DNA of 64,000 nucleotides from Ilyonectria destructans (taxonomy: Eukaryota; Ascomycota; Sordariomycetes; Hypocreales; Nectriaceae), in contig JAHEWK010000003.1 of the NCBI GenBank assembly GCA_020740775.1, positions 3,100,001 through 3,164,000 of the forward strand, given 5' to 3'. This document shows, piece by piece, positions 22,079-34,495 of this stretch. Below the pieces are notes generated by a model. It ran no database searches. It had not been told where the DNA came from and saw only the letters and a program-made list of their open reading frames with translations. Made by a program: the position numbers and the translations under genes. The stretch's first letter is position 1, and every line of letters begins with the position of its first letter.

Positions 22079-24840
22079 AACTTGGTTGCTGTAGGGTGTA
22101 TTCTGCGTGGATAGAGACGGGGTGAATGGGAGGATAAGGGCAGTGGCGGGGATACATGAGCAGCCGGCGTGGCGGGGACTGGTCTGAGGTGGGAGAGGCA
22201 AGGAGCAGGCTGTAAGAGATGATCCAAGGGACTAGGGAGTGGGTCGTCTGCGAGTGCCGGCACCGGGCACAAATAAGCCGGTCCCAGCAGAAGGGTTCTG
22301 GGTCGGAGGGGATGGGACGGGGTGAGTGATAGGGGGAGGGGAAGACACAGGATGGGCCGAGATGGGACGAGACGGGTGGGAATGCAGATGAATACAAAGT
22401 CACGTCCAGGTCGACGGGACGTTGCCGACGGGACGTTGTCTGCTGGAGAGCTCCAACAGAGTCAAGACCCAGCAAACCGGGTGCTGTGGAGTGGGAGGGT
22501 GTTGCGGGATTGGCCAATGTCGTGCGTGGTCAGCGAGGGACCGCTTCCAGAAGAACGGGAGGGGGTCGGTCAGCCCCAGGAATCTGGTAACAAGACTACA
22601 AGAGGGTGACAGGTGCGACAGGTACTTCAGGAGCTTCCGGAGCTTTGGGAGCTTCAGGTGCTTTGGGAGCTTCAGGTGCTTCGGGAGCTTGATTGTTTCT
22701 GCAGCCCAATCCGTGCTGTCGCCGCCAGTTGGACGGATCGGCGACCACTCTGCAACCCGTCGTGACGTGGTCGAACGAGCGAGGCTAATGTCGAGAGACG
22801 GTGCAAGTCAGCTAATGCACAGCGACGGATAGAGGGGCACACACCAGCCAAGCGGCCGGTGGGAGCCAGTGGGAGCCAGCGAGAGCTAGCAAGCAATTCA
22901 GGCGGCTGTCCAGTCCAGCTTGCCGTACAGTAGAGGAGCCAGCTTGTCTCATCAGTCGGGGTCCGCGCGAGGTCCACTCAGAGAGCGCACCAAGAACCTG
23001 CGACCCGTCGGCGGGACCCAAACTAAGCCATGGCTTCCATCGACCATCATGACCCCTCACCGATGAGCAGTGGGCGGTGGGCAGTGGCCGCCACACACTA
23101 ATCCACGCATACCCCGGTGCGCAATCCCATTGACATTGTTTGTCACTGTTGCTGCTGCTGCTTCGAGAGGGAGAAGGCATTGGCATTCCCGGCAGTGTGG
23201 TGCGCCAATGAGCCCGGAGGTGCAGGCCGTGCTTGAGCTGCGTCTTGGGTGCGTTCGATCCGACTTGACTGCACGACACTGCTGTGGTGCAGCACCAGAC
23301 CATGCTGCCGTGTGCTGCACTCATGCTGCACTTGCGCTGCCCGCCAAGTACTTGAACTTGTTGAGCCCATGTTCATACCCGCTCCGAGCAGGGAGGGGCC
23401 GCTTCCAGCCCTCTCTAGGCCCAATCTTATGGAATAGAGTCACTCCGCCTACGGCAGCTAGCTCTGCTACCAGTGCCGCGCCCCGAGACCCTGTACCGCC
23501 TGGTTGGGATGGAATGGGGGCGCTTGAAGTGCGCTGCCGTGGGGATTTAGTTGGAGGTCGAGGCAACGCCATTTGCGTGCATTCGCATTTCCCCCATCGT
23601 GTGGTTACTTGCTCACTCCTCGGCTCTCTAGTCTCAACCCTGACAGTCTGCCCGTCGGCAAGGCCGTGTCGACTGACTCCGAGAGGGGCCTTTGGTCTGG
23701 GCTTTGGCAGCAGCTAGCCGTCGGTGCGTCTCTAGTGGTGGGTGGGTGACTGTCGACCTGCGCCAGATTGCAGCATTCGCGAGCAGTCAACCGGCCCACA
23801 TTGTGGCATTATCGGCGACAAAGTGCGGATGGACGGTCCTTAACCCATTTGACGGGGGCATCGGCGCAGGGTCTTACGGCGGTGCCTCGCTTGCATGAGC
23901 ATCGTCTGTCGGCAGGCATCTGGTCAAAATCGGTGTGACAAGGACCGGCAATTTGGTACTGACAAGCCGTCATGCAGTGAGGCCCTCCCATGAGAATGGC
24001 AAAGCTGTCGGGTGGCATTGGGAATGATGTCTGAAGCAATGACATGCGAGGTGTCGATGTGCCATGATGACGAGAGAATGTCAATGTTGGAGGAAAAGAA
24101 CAACCGGCCAGACAATGGAGAGCCTGGGCCCCTTCAAGTTCCAGGTGTTCCATGCCTTTCTTATTTTCGGACGGAAAGGAATGGGAGACGAAGAAGGTAT
24201 GCTCCTCGTCTCCGTTCCCGACCTAAGGTAGTTACCTAACTTTGGGCACTTGCCTCCTACGGAATCGGGGGCCGTCGTCTGCAGCGCCTTCCCACTTCCC
24301 GGCCGATGCCAGCCCCTGTCATCCTCCCACTTCAAGCGCTTCAGCGCTTCAACCCGCTGTAGGCTAAAAAGACTGGGCGGGCAGCTGCTGCCAGCTGGCT
24401 GCCAGCCAATCTCTCGACCGGAGGTACCTCTGCCATGTACCCTCACCCAACTCGCCAGGCGCGTAATGGGCGTGTGACACCGCGTCGCCAAAAACACGGT
24501 CGACAAAGTGGTCCATGTAATTACGGTACCACTTTCTCGCCATCCATCACCCACAACCGTGTATACCTACTACACCGTCCCTCAATCGGTCATATTGCAT
24601 CTCACGGCGACAGTTTCTGTGTTTATTATTGACCTGGCGTACTTCGTACAGGGCTTGCATTTTCATCCCTCCAACCCCCTGGGCTCCAGCATTCCCCCTG
24701 CGACGCTACTTTACGCGACCTTTCCACGGACATCGCGTCTGAATTTCCTGTCGCCCACGCCGCACCTGTTCGACATCTGCCACATGCTCCATGAATCCCA
24801 CGAAGCATAACGATCGAAACGCGTGCAGTTCCTCGAAGCC
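22079..24840. other. 2.8-kb intergenic region with minisatellite
   Basis: A long region between the methyltransferase and CDC45 promoters. It contains an 18-bp tandem repeat at 22622-22690 and a GCTGC-rich, partly palindromic stretch at about 23280-23345. The overlapping open frames are GC-driven and none resembles a protein I know. The last 60 bases hold two upstream ATGs before CDC45. Confidence 0.5.
22622..22690. repeat. 18-bp minisatellite, unit TTTGGGAGCTTCAGGTGC
   Basis: Two nearly perfect 18-bp units with degenerate partial units on both sides (GGAGCTTCCGGAGC…, …TTCGGGAGCTT). It lies in non-coding DNA. Confidence 0.7.
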
Positions 24841-24862
24841 ATGCATCTCCCACGCTCGCTAA
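24784..24862 (+). promoter_or_regulatory. Two upstream ORFs in the CDC45 leader
   Basis: An 8-codon uORF (24784-24810) stops 30 bases before the CDC45 ATG. A second (24791-24862, 23 codons plus stop) overlaps the CDC45 start at 24841 in another frame. If both lie in the mRNA they should lower initiation at the main ATG. The transcript start is unknown. Confidence 0.45.
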
Positions 24863-27508
24863 TCTCGAAACTCTACACCCACCTCCAGAACACCCGTCAT
24901 CCGCTCTCCCCTCCGGTCCTCATCCTTGTGGCTCTCGAACCCGATGCTCTCTGCGCATGCCGCGTCCTGACAAGATTACTGAAGCATGACTACATCCCAC
25001 ATAAGATCCAGCCCGTGGCGGGCTATACCGACCTTGAAAGGGCCGGAAAGGAGCTTGTGGTTCCCATGATGGAGTCTCAGGGCGGCAGCGGCGGCGTTGT
25101 CGTATGTCTTGGTGTTGGAGGCATGGTCGATCTTGGCCCCCTGCTCGGGCTCGAACCCGAAGGCGACGATTCCCCCTACAGCGGCGTTGAGGTCTGGATC
25201 ATGGACGCGCATAGGCCATGGAACTTGGGAAACGTGTTTGGTGGCTTTCCTCTCGATCCGACAAATGAAGAGTCCTCATCCTACCAGTCAAGAAGTCCGC
25301 CTGGTGTCGATGGTGGAGAGATTACTCGAGGATATAAACCAGGCAAGGGTGGAATTGTGGTGTTTGATGATGGTGACATTGCGGACGACCTGGCTGCTGA
25401 ACGAAAAGCATACTTGGCTCTGGTTGACATGCCGGATATTGACGACGACGGCGGCGACTTGGGAGAGACCGACGACGAGAACGATGACGGAGACAACTCA
25501 AGACAGGAATCAGCCCACGCAGGCCAAAAACGAAAGAGCTGGTCAGACGCAGACGAGGACGAATCCAGCGACGACGACAGACCGCGGCAACGACGAAGGA
25601 GCAACTCGGTACGTAAGAGACTTGGTTCTTTGCGAGCACCACACTGACAAGCAACAGTCAAATTCTATATCCGAATCCCCACAGCGACCGAAGCCGAGGG
25701 GACTCATCTCCCTCCGAGAGCCCGATGTCGGCTTGTCAAGCGATCCGGTCGAACCTCCTTCCGGTGCCCAAGCAACACCTGCTTCATCAGCACGCGCTCT
25801 AAGACGACGACTCCTCCGAATGCGACAAGACAATGAGGCCATCCTGCATAAGTACTACAAGGTCGGCTCATCATTCTCCGAACCCCTCTCGTCTATGATG
25901 TACTCGCTTGCGTCCGAGCTCGGTCGCGAAGATAACGACCTACTATGGCTGACAATTGTTGGCGTCTCATCCATGGAACTCTACGGTCGTTCCTCAGCAG
26001 GCGTTGCCGCGCCTGTGAGGAAGAATGACGCTAGTCGGCCTACGGGATGGCTAGGATTACGAGGTGCTAGGATACGCCAATTACTACGCGACGAGGTGAG
26101 ACGGTTGAACCCGCCTGAAATGGCCAATGGACGAGTTGCCGTCGAGAACACAGGTGTTATACCCACTACGGCCAGGAATCCCGAAGACACTGGAATCCGG
26201 CTCTCTCCCGAACCTCGATTCCTGCTCATTCGCCATTGGAGTCTGTATGACAGCATGCTGCACTCACCATATCTCTTCTCCCGTCTCAAAACCTGGAGCG
26301 AGACGGGTATCAAGCGACTACATAAGCTCCTTGCCAAGATGGGTGTTAGTCTCGCGCAGTGCAAGCAGAGTTATACCCACATGGATATGATGTTGAAACG
26401 CGAGCTGAGGGCCAAGCTACTCAAGTATGGCTCTCTCTATAACCTTGACGAGATGGTGCCCTCGGTTGAGACGGACGGAAAGGATCGAGGGGGTGCCAAG
26501 GATGGATGGGGTTTCGTCCGGAGTTGGGGCTGGAGAGCAACTCTTAGTGCCCAGGATGTAGGAGTTGTCATCGGCGCGCTTCTCGAGGTCGGGAAGCATG
26601 CTCATCACGCGGATACTGCACAGACATCGAGTCAAGCAGTCCGGGAAGTTGACGAGGAAGCAGAGTTTGCAGCTCAAGGAGATGAATGGATTGGCCGGTT
26701 CTGGGAGGCCTACGATGCGTTGGAAGAGTATGTTAACCCCCCCTGTACATGTATCCTCTGGTCCGCTAACAGTATCAACAGTATCGACTCGCTCAAGGCT
26801 GGTCTTCCCACGGCTCAGTTCCTCCATCGGGCCATCTACCGCACAGGAACATCCCTCATCAACAAGAAGCAGATCAAGCACCTCCGCGCATTTCGTATGT
26901 GCGTCGTCAAAGACGGGCCTGACGTCTCTCTCTTTACCCATCCGGCAGCCCTCACCAAACTGTCACTCTGGATCGGAGAGGCTCTTTCTGAACAAGAAAG
27001 GGACAATCACGGAAAGCTATCACAGGGTGGACGTGGCACGCCGCTTGTGGTGGCCAGCCTTAACGAAAAACGCGGGGTCTATGTCGTCGTTGGCACTGGT
27101 GGCGGCGGTGGCCCGGACACAACGTTCCTAGATAGGGAAGCAGCAAAGCAACGCAAAGTAGAGAAAGAGGCTAAGCTCAAGAAAAAGGAGGAATCACGGT
27201 TTGCCAAGCAGAAGGTGCGGGAGGAGAAGTTGGCTGCGCGACGAGACGCAGGCGGCGAAGATGACGAGCTAGAGACAGAGTCTGAGGATTCTGACGGATC
27301 AGACTCAGACGACGACTCGGACGATGACGAAGTTGAGCATGAGAAGGGCTATGGCCTCAACAAGTTCGGGAGCGCGTTCCAGGAGGTGGTCTCAGAGACA
27401 AGCGCGCGTGTACGCATCGACAGCTTTGAGCACTGCGTGGTGGAGGTCAAGAAGGAAGACCTTGGAGGATTTCTCGAGAGCCTGAGCATGAAGGCTGTCG
27501 TTGGATAA
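24841..27508 (+). CDS. cdc45: CDC45, replicative CMG helicase component
   Basis: Three exons: 24841-25608, 25658-26727 and 26782-27508, giving 854 residues. The DHH-like N-terminal fold is visible (VLILVALEPDALCACRVLTRLL, MDAHRPWNLGNVF, GGIVVFDDGDI). A long acidic/basic linker (about 195-260) is followed by the conserved core ISLREPDVG…MYSLASELGREDNDLLWL and the C-terminal signature AGLPTAQFLHRAIYRTG and LFTHPAALTKLSLWI. The end has a Lys/Glu coiled stretch and acidic run, then SFEHCVVEVKKED. Cdc45 joins Mcm2-7 and GINS to unwind DNA at origins in S phase. Family length is usually 650-850, so this is long because of acidic inserts. Removing the 54-nt second intron gives the conserved LEDIDSLKAG. 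Confidence 0.93.
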
Positions 27509-28278
27509 AGCAAAAGGGTAACGGTTCACGGGTTGATTTCTCGGTGTAAGTAGGTAATCGGAATGGGCAGCGGGCGGATCTTTGTCAGTGTATTGCAGGT
27601 GGAACTTTTGCACGCCAAGGTTTAGAGTGGAAGATGGAGCATGAGCGAGCATTCATGAATTGGGAGGAGCATGTATCGGTGCCGCTGGTCCGCTGTGCCG
27701 CAGGCTTGCAGGGCTGTAGATACCAATCAATTGGAGTATATTGCATATATGACAGACTATTTTGGTAAAGTGTATAATCATCTGGTGTGTCGATGACGAT
27801 CCTGGCCTTGGTGTTTACGCCAACGGTGCCGCAACCGAGCTGGCGATGAAGCTGGGCAGCTATTTTACCTGAAGACTGACGTGAGATTCGCTAAACCATA
27901 TCGAGCGCCATCCAGCGCGAATCACAAGCAACCGATTGCGAAGCCAGTACCAGAACAGCTCAGCAACAGCGCCAGACTGTCAGCAACGCTGGGCTTTTCG
28001 TTCGCGGTAGCCTGTTTTTCGGAGATGTGTGTGCGTCTAACGCCCTCGGGAGCTGACACGACGGTTTGGCAATCTTGGGACGGCGTCAGCATGCACGTGC
28101 GATGCAATCAATGGATGTAGGGCTGAATTGGATGCTTGGGCGGCGGCAAGGAGCTGTGTGGTATATATACTGCTGACGACGAGAGAGTTGGGGGGGAGAG
28201 AGCGTGCGTGAGACAGAATCTCTTGTGTCTCTTTGTTTTCTCCTATCGAGGTCGTATCACGGAAAGGAAGCAGTCATC
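27509..28278. other. Intergenic region CDC45 / hemerythrin-like gene
   Basis: 770 bases holding the CDC45 3' flank and the promoter of the next gene. It has a TATA-like GTATATATAC at 28161-28170. No other gene seen. Confidence 0.5.
28161..28170 (+). promoter_or_regulatory. TATA-box candidate for the hemerythrin-like gene
   Basis: GTATATATAC lies about 110 bases upstream of the ATG at 28279, followed by a CT-rich leader. Position and sequence suit a TATA element. Confidence 0.45.
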
Positions 28279-29215
28279 ATGAGCGAGTCCAAGGTTTGGG
28301 TTGACGCGCCATTCAGGCTCATTCCCAGCGCCAAGGCCGGAGCAGAGGTGCATCTATCCCCAAGCGTTACGACCCTTTCAAGGATCCAGAGTGCTGACTG
28401 CCCAACAGGTTGGAAAAGAGGCCGAGGGTGCGAAGAAGTTGGCTTCCGAGATGACAATCGTCCACAATGCATTCATTCGCGGTCTCAATGCAGTCTACAA
28501 CCAAGCCCGTAACGTGTCAGCCAAAGGAACCGCCAAGGATAAGCTTGACTTTGCCAACTTTGCGTACGGATGGGCGATGATGCTACAGGAGCACCATGAC
28601 GTCGAGGAGGTGAATGTATTCCCGCGCATTAACGAGGTGACGGGCGTGCCAGGGTTGATGGATGGCAACGTGGACGAACACAAGGCGTTCCACGACGGGT
28701 TTTGGGTATACATGGAGTATCTGGACAAGGTGCGGGCCAAAAAAGAAGAGTTCGACGGCGAGAGGCTCGTCTCGATCATCGACTCGTTCGCGCCGGTTTT
28801 ACGAGATCACCTGGAGCATGAGATTGACTCGCTCTTGGCGCTGGACAAGTATAGCGACAAGTGCGACTGGGGAAAGTGGATCAAGCAGATTATGGATGAA
28901 ATCGTCAGCACCGCGATGAAGAGATCAGAATACCGTGTGAGTTGTTGTTTACCCGGGACGTAGTTGAGGAGACGACGAGTCGCAACTGGACAAAAACGCA
29001 GCTAACAGGTGTGAAACTTGCAGACCGACATATTCCCGCTGGCTGTCATCCTCCACGACAAGACATTCGACGGAGGGGTGTGGCAGAACTTCCCGCCGAT
29101 CCCGTGGCTGTTCGGGGTGTTGCTACGATGGATGTTCATGTATAAGCGCAAAGATTGGTGGAGATTCTCGGGGTGCGACTTCACCTCACATCCTCAGGAG
29201 CTTCCTTTTGCGTGA
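28279..29215 (+). CDS. Hemerythrin-like domain protein
   Basis: Three exons: 28279-28347, 28409-28936 and 29024-29215, giving 262 residues. The four-helix hemerythrin-like pattern is visible. There is a first-helix His in VHNAFIRGLN, HHDVEEVNVFPRI on helix 2, DEHKAFHDGFWVYM on helix 3 and RDHLEHEIDSLL on helix 4. The His and Glu are placed as iron ligands in this family. The C-terminus is unusual: an aromatic hydrophobic stretch (IPWLFGVLLRWMFMYKRKDWWRF) that could contact membrane. Fungal hemerythrin-like proteins are thought to bind a di-iron centre or sense oxygen and iron, but few have been tested. There is no signal peptide. Neighbours give no functional hint. Confidence 0.85.
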
Positions 29216-31610
29216 GGTGAGGTGGGTTAGCGGAGGCCGGACATGGCGGGCATGGAGTCGAGCCTCTCGGTAGGATTAGCGGGTTTTGCTTGAGCAAGAA
29301 AGGAAATTGGCGATGTTGAGATACCAAGGTGGGATGAAGACTCTCGATGAGGGTACGATAATCACATGCCCATAACCGGGGTCGGCGAATAGATGGCGAA
29401 TCACTGTTGAATGAGCACCAATTGTGCAAGGATGCTTTGCTCTAGAGAGAAGGTGCCCCTGCCTTTGAGCATCAGTGAAATCGATACTAGGTTAATTGGG
29501 TCCGTCGGATGGCGAAGGGGGCTGTGCCTGCAAGAGGCGAGCGTCTCCGATGGACGAACCAGCCATGACGAGGCATCAGACAGCGAGTCCAGGCAGGCGG
29601 TAAGGGTCTGGTCCTGCTGGTCTTGCTGGCCTTGCTAGTCCTGGAAAACTTGGCAAACCCGTATCATACTACGTAGTAGACTGGGGCGATGGACCAACGA
29701 GGAGGGCCGTTGCGAGTGCTGGCTCGTGACGGTGGGCAAGGGTGTGGATGACAAGTGGGCGCAGCAGAGCTTATTGACGATAAAGTCGTTCGCTTCCGAC
29801 TTGGCAAAGCACCAACAAAGGTGTGGCGTCGGATAATCTGAGCCTTTTTGATTCTGATGGGTGTTTTTTTCTTCCTCTCACGCTCTAGGATGCGGCATGG
29901 GTGAGGGTCGGCGCGCGTTGAGCGGAGTTTATAGCGGAGGTGGTGAAAGTAGGTAGTCATTGGAAGAGGATGGAGAGATGGCAGGAACCGCAGGGTTACC
30001 TAAGTTACGGGGTTGATCTCGGATGACTAACTTAAAGGGTCCGTCGTTAACCTCTCAAGGACCTTCCCTCTTTGAAGTTCAGTTGACCGCTGGGGTGCAC
30101 GGGATTAAGTTAGTACGCAGCATTTAAAACAGTTGCGCCATCCCAGTCATTAGTGGTTTATGCTCCGGTTCAACCAGGGATCGCCAACAGCCACTGCGAG
30201 AGTGGCGCCGCCCATCGAGTAACTCGAAGGTCAACAATGGGCGATGACGAATTGACGGCCAAGGGAGCGACGCTGGGTGGGCCTCAGTGGGTGATGGGGA
30301 GGCCTCGGCGCTACCACACCCCCGCCACAGGCCGTTTGTCCACCAACAACAGCACAGCCGCCCTCGACAAAGTGGCTCGCACCTCGAGATATGGACGCTG
30401 ATAGGCGACGGCTCTGTGGCACAACCCTACAGAGCCCCTCCCGCCTGGCAAACTGTACTATGTACGTGATGCTCGCAGCCGGCAGTCTCCAGCACTGCGT
30501 CGTTATCCGCAGGTTGTGGTTGATGTGTGATACTGCTGCGGGATGAAAGGTGCGCGCCGCCTTGTGGCTTGGTCCGTCGCATCTCACTGGTTCCGGCAAG
30601 GAGTGCGCCGCCACATCCATGGGAAGCAACGGTACTGGGCGACATGGCGTGAAGCATCGCGTGCCTCCCATATCAGAACAATTTTGTTGCACAAGTGAGC
30701 AGAGACGGTTGTGTTGATTAATAAAACCCATGCTTAGTGATGAACCAGAGCCTCGCCCACCGGCTTCTCTCGCTGACCATAGCCTCGGCCACGTCGTCGT
30801 CGCCGCTTCCCCACGGACGTCGCCTCTCGGAGTCCACGCGGCAAGAGGCCCCGTTCCGGGGTGTAGGGACCCTCGTGGCTCGTCCACCCCCACTATTGCC
30901 TACCTCACCGGTCCAGCTTGGGGCGTTGATCTGGCACTACCGCGCTGAAACTCCGCCGCAACGTCTCTGAGGCTCGCTGGATGGTAGTGCGCTTGTCCGC
31001 GTACAACCAAGTCCTGGCCACCTCCTTCAGTGGTAAACAGGGACCCCGAGACAGTGGCCCGTCCTCCCAGGCGTCCCCAGTGACCACCCGCTGCCTGCCT
31101 ATTCGAGCTGTGCAGCGCCCCAGACCTCAGCGCCCCCAGATCTCGCATCTTTCGCATCCATCCTTCTTCTCCCTCCAACACCATCTCTCCCTTCAGCAGC
31201 TCCAACTTGCGATCCAACTCGACCCGGACATCCCGGGCCCTTTCCCTGCTTCTCGCCCGGTCTCTGCTCTCCGCTCGACTTCTCATGATCCCGACTGCGG
31301 CCTGCGTTTTCGTCGTGTCCCGCCCCCTCGTCCCACCATCTTGAGCGGCGCCTCCCCCTCATTCCTCGCCTTCTTCCGCACAACAGCCTTACTTTGCCCC
31401 CGCGACGCCATCCTCTCGCCTCGCCCAGCCCAACAACCACCTGACGACGAGCCATCTCCTCAACCGCGAATCCCCACCGCGTCCAGCTTCGACTCTTCTT
31501 TCTGTGATCGCGCGATAGGACGTCTTCGGGCCCGCCTACTGCCCTAGACGGTTGCGCAATTCGCGCTCTGTGTCCAATCTCCGCCGACCTATTAACAGCC
31601 TCGATCCGCC
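29216..31610. other. 2.4-kb intergenic region upstream of the NCS-1 gene
   Basis: No supported gene. The stretch from about 31130 to 31600 is strongly pyrimidine-rich and probably includes the long 5' leader of the NCS-1 gene. Open frames in 30150-31550 overlap on both strands without coding pattern. Confidence 0.5.
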
Positions 31611-32655
31611 ATGGGTAAATCGTGAGTGCATCACCTGTCCACTATTATTCTCCCCGGCCCATTTCCCGCCTTAGTTGTCGTCGTCCCCGCGCGGTTGCGT
31701 GACGTACATGATTTACCCTGTCCTGAGCCTCATCAGGCTCCGGCGCAGGCACAGGCGCGCAACGTCAACTCGGATCCGCACTGGGGAAGCGACGTCATTG
31801 TGCCTTGTCCGGTTTCCCGACCAAGTCTTTACTGACTCTCTTCGCGCCTCTACAGTCAATCCAAGCTCTCGCAAGATCAGCTTGCTGAGCTCCAGAAGTC
31901 GACCCATTTCGATAAGAAGGAGTTGCAGCAATGGTACAAGGGTAAGATGACCTCGTACTCCCCGCCCGTCTCGCGCGCGTGCCCCTCACTTGACCGAGAT
32001 TGAGACGGGCCCCTCGTCGCGTCCCTCTACTAACACTTAAGTGTTCACAGGCTTCCTCAAGGACTGCCCCTCTGGTATGCTCACCAAGGAGGAGTTTCAG
32101 AAGATTTACCGGCAATTCTTCCCCTTTGGAGATCCAAGTTCATTTGCAGATTATGTCTTCAATGTGTTCGATAGCGACAAGTCCGGCTCCATTGACTTCA
32201 AGGAGTTCATCTGCGCACTGAGTGTTACTAGCAGGGGCAAGATGGAGGACAAACTAGACTGGGCCTTCCAGCTGTATGACATTGATGGCGACGGCAAGAT
32301 TAGCTACGAGGAGATGCTCAAGATTGTCGAGGCGATCTACAAGATGGTGAGTCCCCCGCACCAAACCTCAACTTCAGCCACAACTACATCCCTATCCCTA
32401 TCCTTATCCCCGAAGCCGCCCCATCCGAGTTGTTGTTCTGTTGCCGGCGCAGTAGCTGACAAATGGCCTCTTTAGGTTGGTTCCATGGTGAAACTCCCCG
32501 AAGATGAAGATACCCCCGAGAAGCGAGTAAAGAAGATCTTCAACATGATGGACAAGGATGAGAACGGCAGCTTGGACATGGAGGAGTTCAAGGAGGGCAG
32601 CAAGCGGGATGAGACGATTGTCTCGGCGCTATCTCTCTACGACGGCCTGGTGTAG
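31611..32655 (+). CDS. frq1: Neuronal calcium sensor 1 / Frq1
   Basis: Four exons: 31611-31621 (11 nt), 31856-31941, 32051-32346 and 32476-32655, giving 190 residues, exactly the NCS-1 length. It starts MGKSQSKLS, an N-myristoylation signal. EF-hand 1 is degenerate ([13 protein letters not shown]), as in all NCS-1 proteins. EF-hands 2-4 have intact loops ([36 protein letters not shown]). In yeast Frq1 binds and activates the phosphatidylinositol 4-kinase Pik1 at the Golgi. In filamentous fungi NCS-1 is tied to calcium tolerance and growth. Introns are longer than elsewhere in the window (234, 109 and 129 nt). All splice phases fit. Confidence 0.95.
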
Positions 32656-33317
32656 ACCATGTAAGACTCGGTAACAGCATGAAAAAAAGACGACACTGTG
32701 CGGGACGTCGTGTGTTGGGGCCGGAGTGTGAGGAGCTGTGTTTTGCGTTTCCCTATTGTTTCCCCCGCGGGCGCGTCCTTTGTTTCCGAGGCTCGCGAAG
32801 ACGGAATATGACTTAAAGAATAACCCTTTATGTGTTTGATGAAGCTCCTTGGTCGTTTTGTAGTGAAAGTGGCAACTATGTGGCGGATCCTCAGAGTTGG
32901 GGGGTTCGGCATTTCTGGGCCGGATCGATCTTGGCATAATGCAGGTCTCAGATTGGACATGGAAATTTGGGATAGGGACGTTGCCTCGCATTTCACTATG
33001 TTAATTGTTGTAACTGAATTGGAAGACGTAGCATATCGCAAGATCAAAACTCACCGCCTCAGTTCGTCGATTCCGAGTGTCCCGAAGACGACTGGCATTG
33101 TTTCTAGAACTCAGGTCATTTACGAAATTCACCAACTAGATAACTTTTGGGTATAGGGACTCGAGACTAAAAGAGTGGGTCCCGGCGCATCTCTCAACCT
33201 CACTTGTTACACAGCACCTAACTCACAACTCTCCGCTCCCTTACACACAACCACTGCCCTTTCAGTGTCCAGATCCTGTCGCCCACGGGGTAATCCAGGC
33301 ATCTCCCCGGCGGCGCC
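32656..33317. other. Intergenic region frq1 / rkm5
   Basis: 662 bases in tandem orientation: the frq1 3' UTR, then the rkm5 promoter. No other feature recognised. Confidence 0.45.
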
Positions 33318-34495
33318 ATGGGCTCACTTGACGAGCTGATAGCCCATCTCGATCCCGAGATTGAGGATCCTGAAGAAGGTATCGTCCCCTCTCCTAGAAT
33401 ACAGAGGCATTGATTAATGCATGGCGCCACGCCCTCACCACCAACATTCGAGATGTGATGTCTCTGATATCGCACGACCGAAAAGAAAACCAGTGGCTAA
33501 AATGAGGATGGTATAGAAACATTCATCCTCTACTCCCAGCCGCTACCCTCCTTGGATCTCGGCTTCATCGACGCCCGCGCCTCCGTCATCGACGTCTCCG
33601 TGGCCGGCCGCGACTTCACCATCCACCAGTCCCCCTCGGTCCTCTCGTCCAACCGCGCAGGCGGTACAACAGGAGCAGGTCAGGCGCTTTCTCTCGTACT
33701 ATTCACTTAAACCGCTTCCATTTTCTTCATCCCTCATTTCTTTCACCCGCCTAATTCCCGCCGTGCCATCATCATGCCATGTCAGCTCATACGCCTCAAG
33801 TCCTATGGAAAATCACTCCCACTTTCGCATCTTGGCTCGCCTCGCCTTCCAACCCGCTCTTCACATCCGGTGCCCTTGGAAACCCATCTTCCGCCTCCGT
33901 CCTCGAACTTGGCTGCGGCATCTCACCGCTCTCCGCCCTCGGCCTGGCCCCGCGCGTGGCCCGCTACGTCCTCTCGGACCAGCCGTACGTCCAGCGGCTC
34001 CTCCAACGAAACCTCGACGAGAACTTGCCCTCGACGGCTTCGCCCTCCGTTCACGGCTCTGGTTCTCGCGCTCGCGGGAAGAAGCGCGGTGCTTCGGCGG
34101 CTCATGGGTCTCAAGCCAATGTTCACTTCGTTGCCCTCGACTGGGAAACTGATGAGGTGACGCCCTCTCTGACCGCCTCTGACCAAGTCCGCAGCTTCGA
34201 CGCCGTGGTTGCGTGTGACTGCGTGTACAACTACGCCTTGGTCACGCCCTTTGTACAGACATGCGTTGACGCATGCCGTCTTCGTATTAAAGACTCCACC
34301 GAGGACCGTCCCTGCGTCTGCGTCATCGGCCAGCAACTCCGGAACGACGAAGTCTTCGAGTCGTGGCTCGAGACGTTCCTGGCTTCGTTTCGCGTTTGGC
34401 GGGTCCCCGATACCGCCCTGCCCGAGGAGCTCCGGTCAACGGCCGGTTTCGTCGTACACGTGGGCGTCCTACGGGATGCAACACAATCGGCATGA
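33318..34495 (+). CDS. rkm5: Ribosomal lysine N-methyltransferase 5 (Rkm5)
   Basis: Three exons: 33318-33378, 33517-33678 and 33801-34495, giving 305 residues. The N-terminus MGSLDELIAHLDPEIEDPEE and the motif LGFIDARASVIDV match fungal Rkm5. The class I methyltransferase core has VLWKITPTFASWL, SAM motif I VLELGCGISPLSAL, a post-I SDQPYVQRLL, and motif FDAVVACDCVYNYAL, the seven-beta-strand protein-lysine methyltransferase D-x-x-Y-type motif. Yeast Rkm5 monomethylates ribosomal protein L1. A basic insert (SRARGKKRG, about residue 160) separates two strands. Introns are 138 and 122 nt, and their phases fit. Confidence 0.88.

Noticed and set aside
23280..23345. GCTGC-rich imperfect palindrome as a terminator or transposon end
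   Set aside because: Only a short, imperfect inverted repeat without target-site duplication or a partner end.
25097..25657. N-terminal part of a long frame that runs into CDC45 exon 2
   Set aside because: It lies in a different frame from CDC45 exon 1. Only the part from 25658 on is coding, and the intron at 25609-25657 explains the switch.
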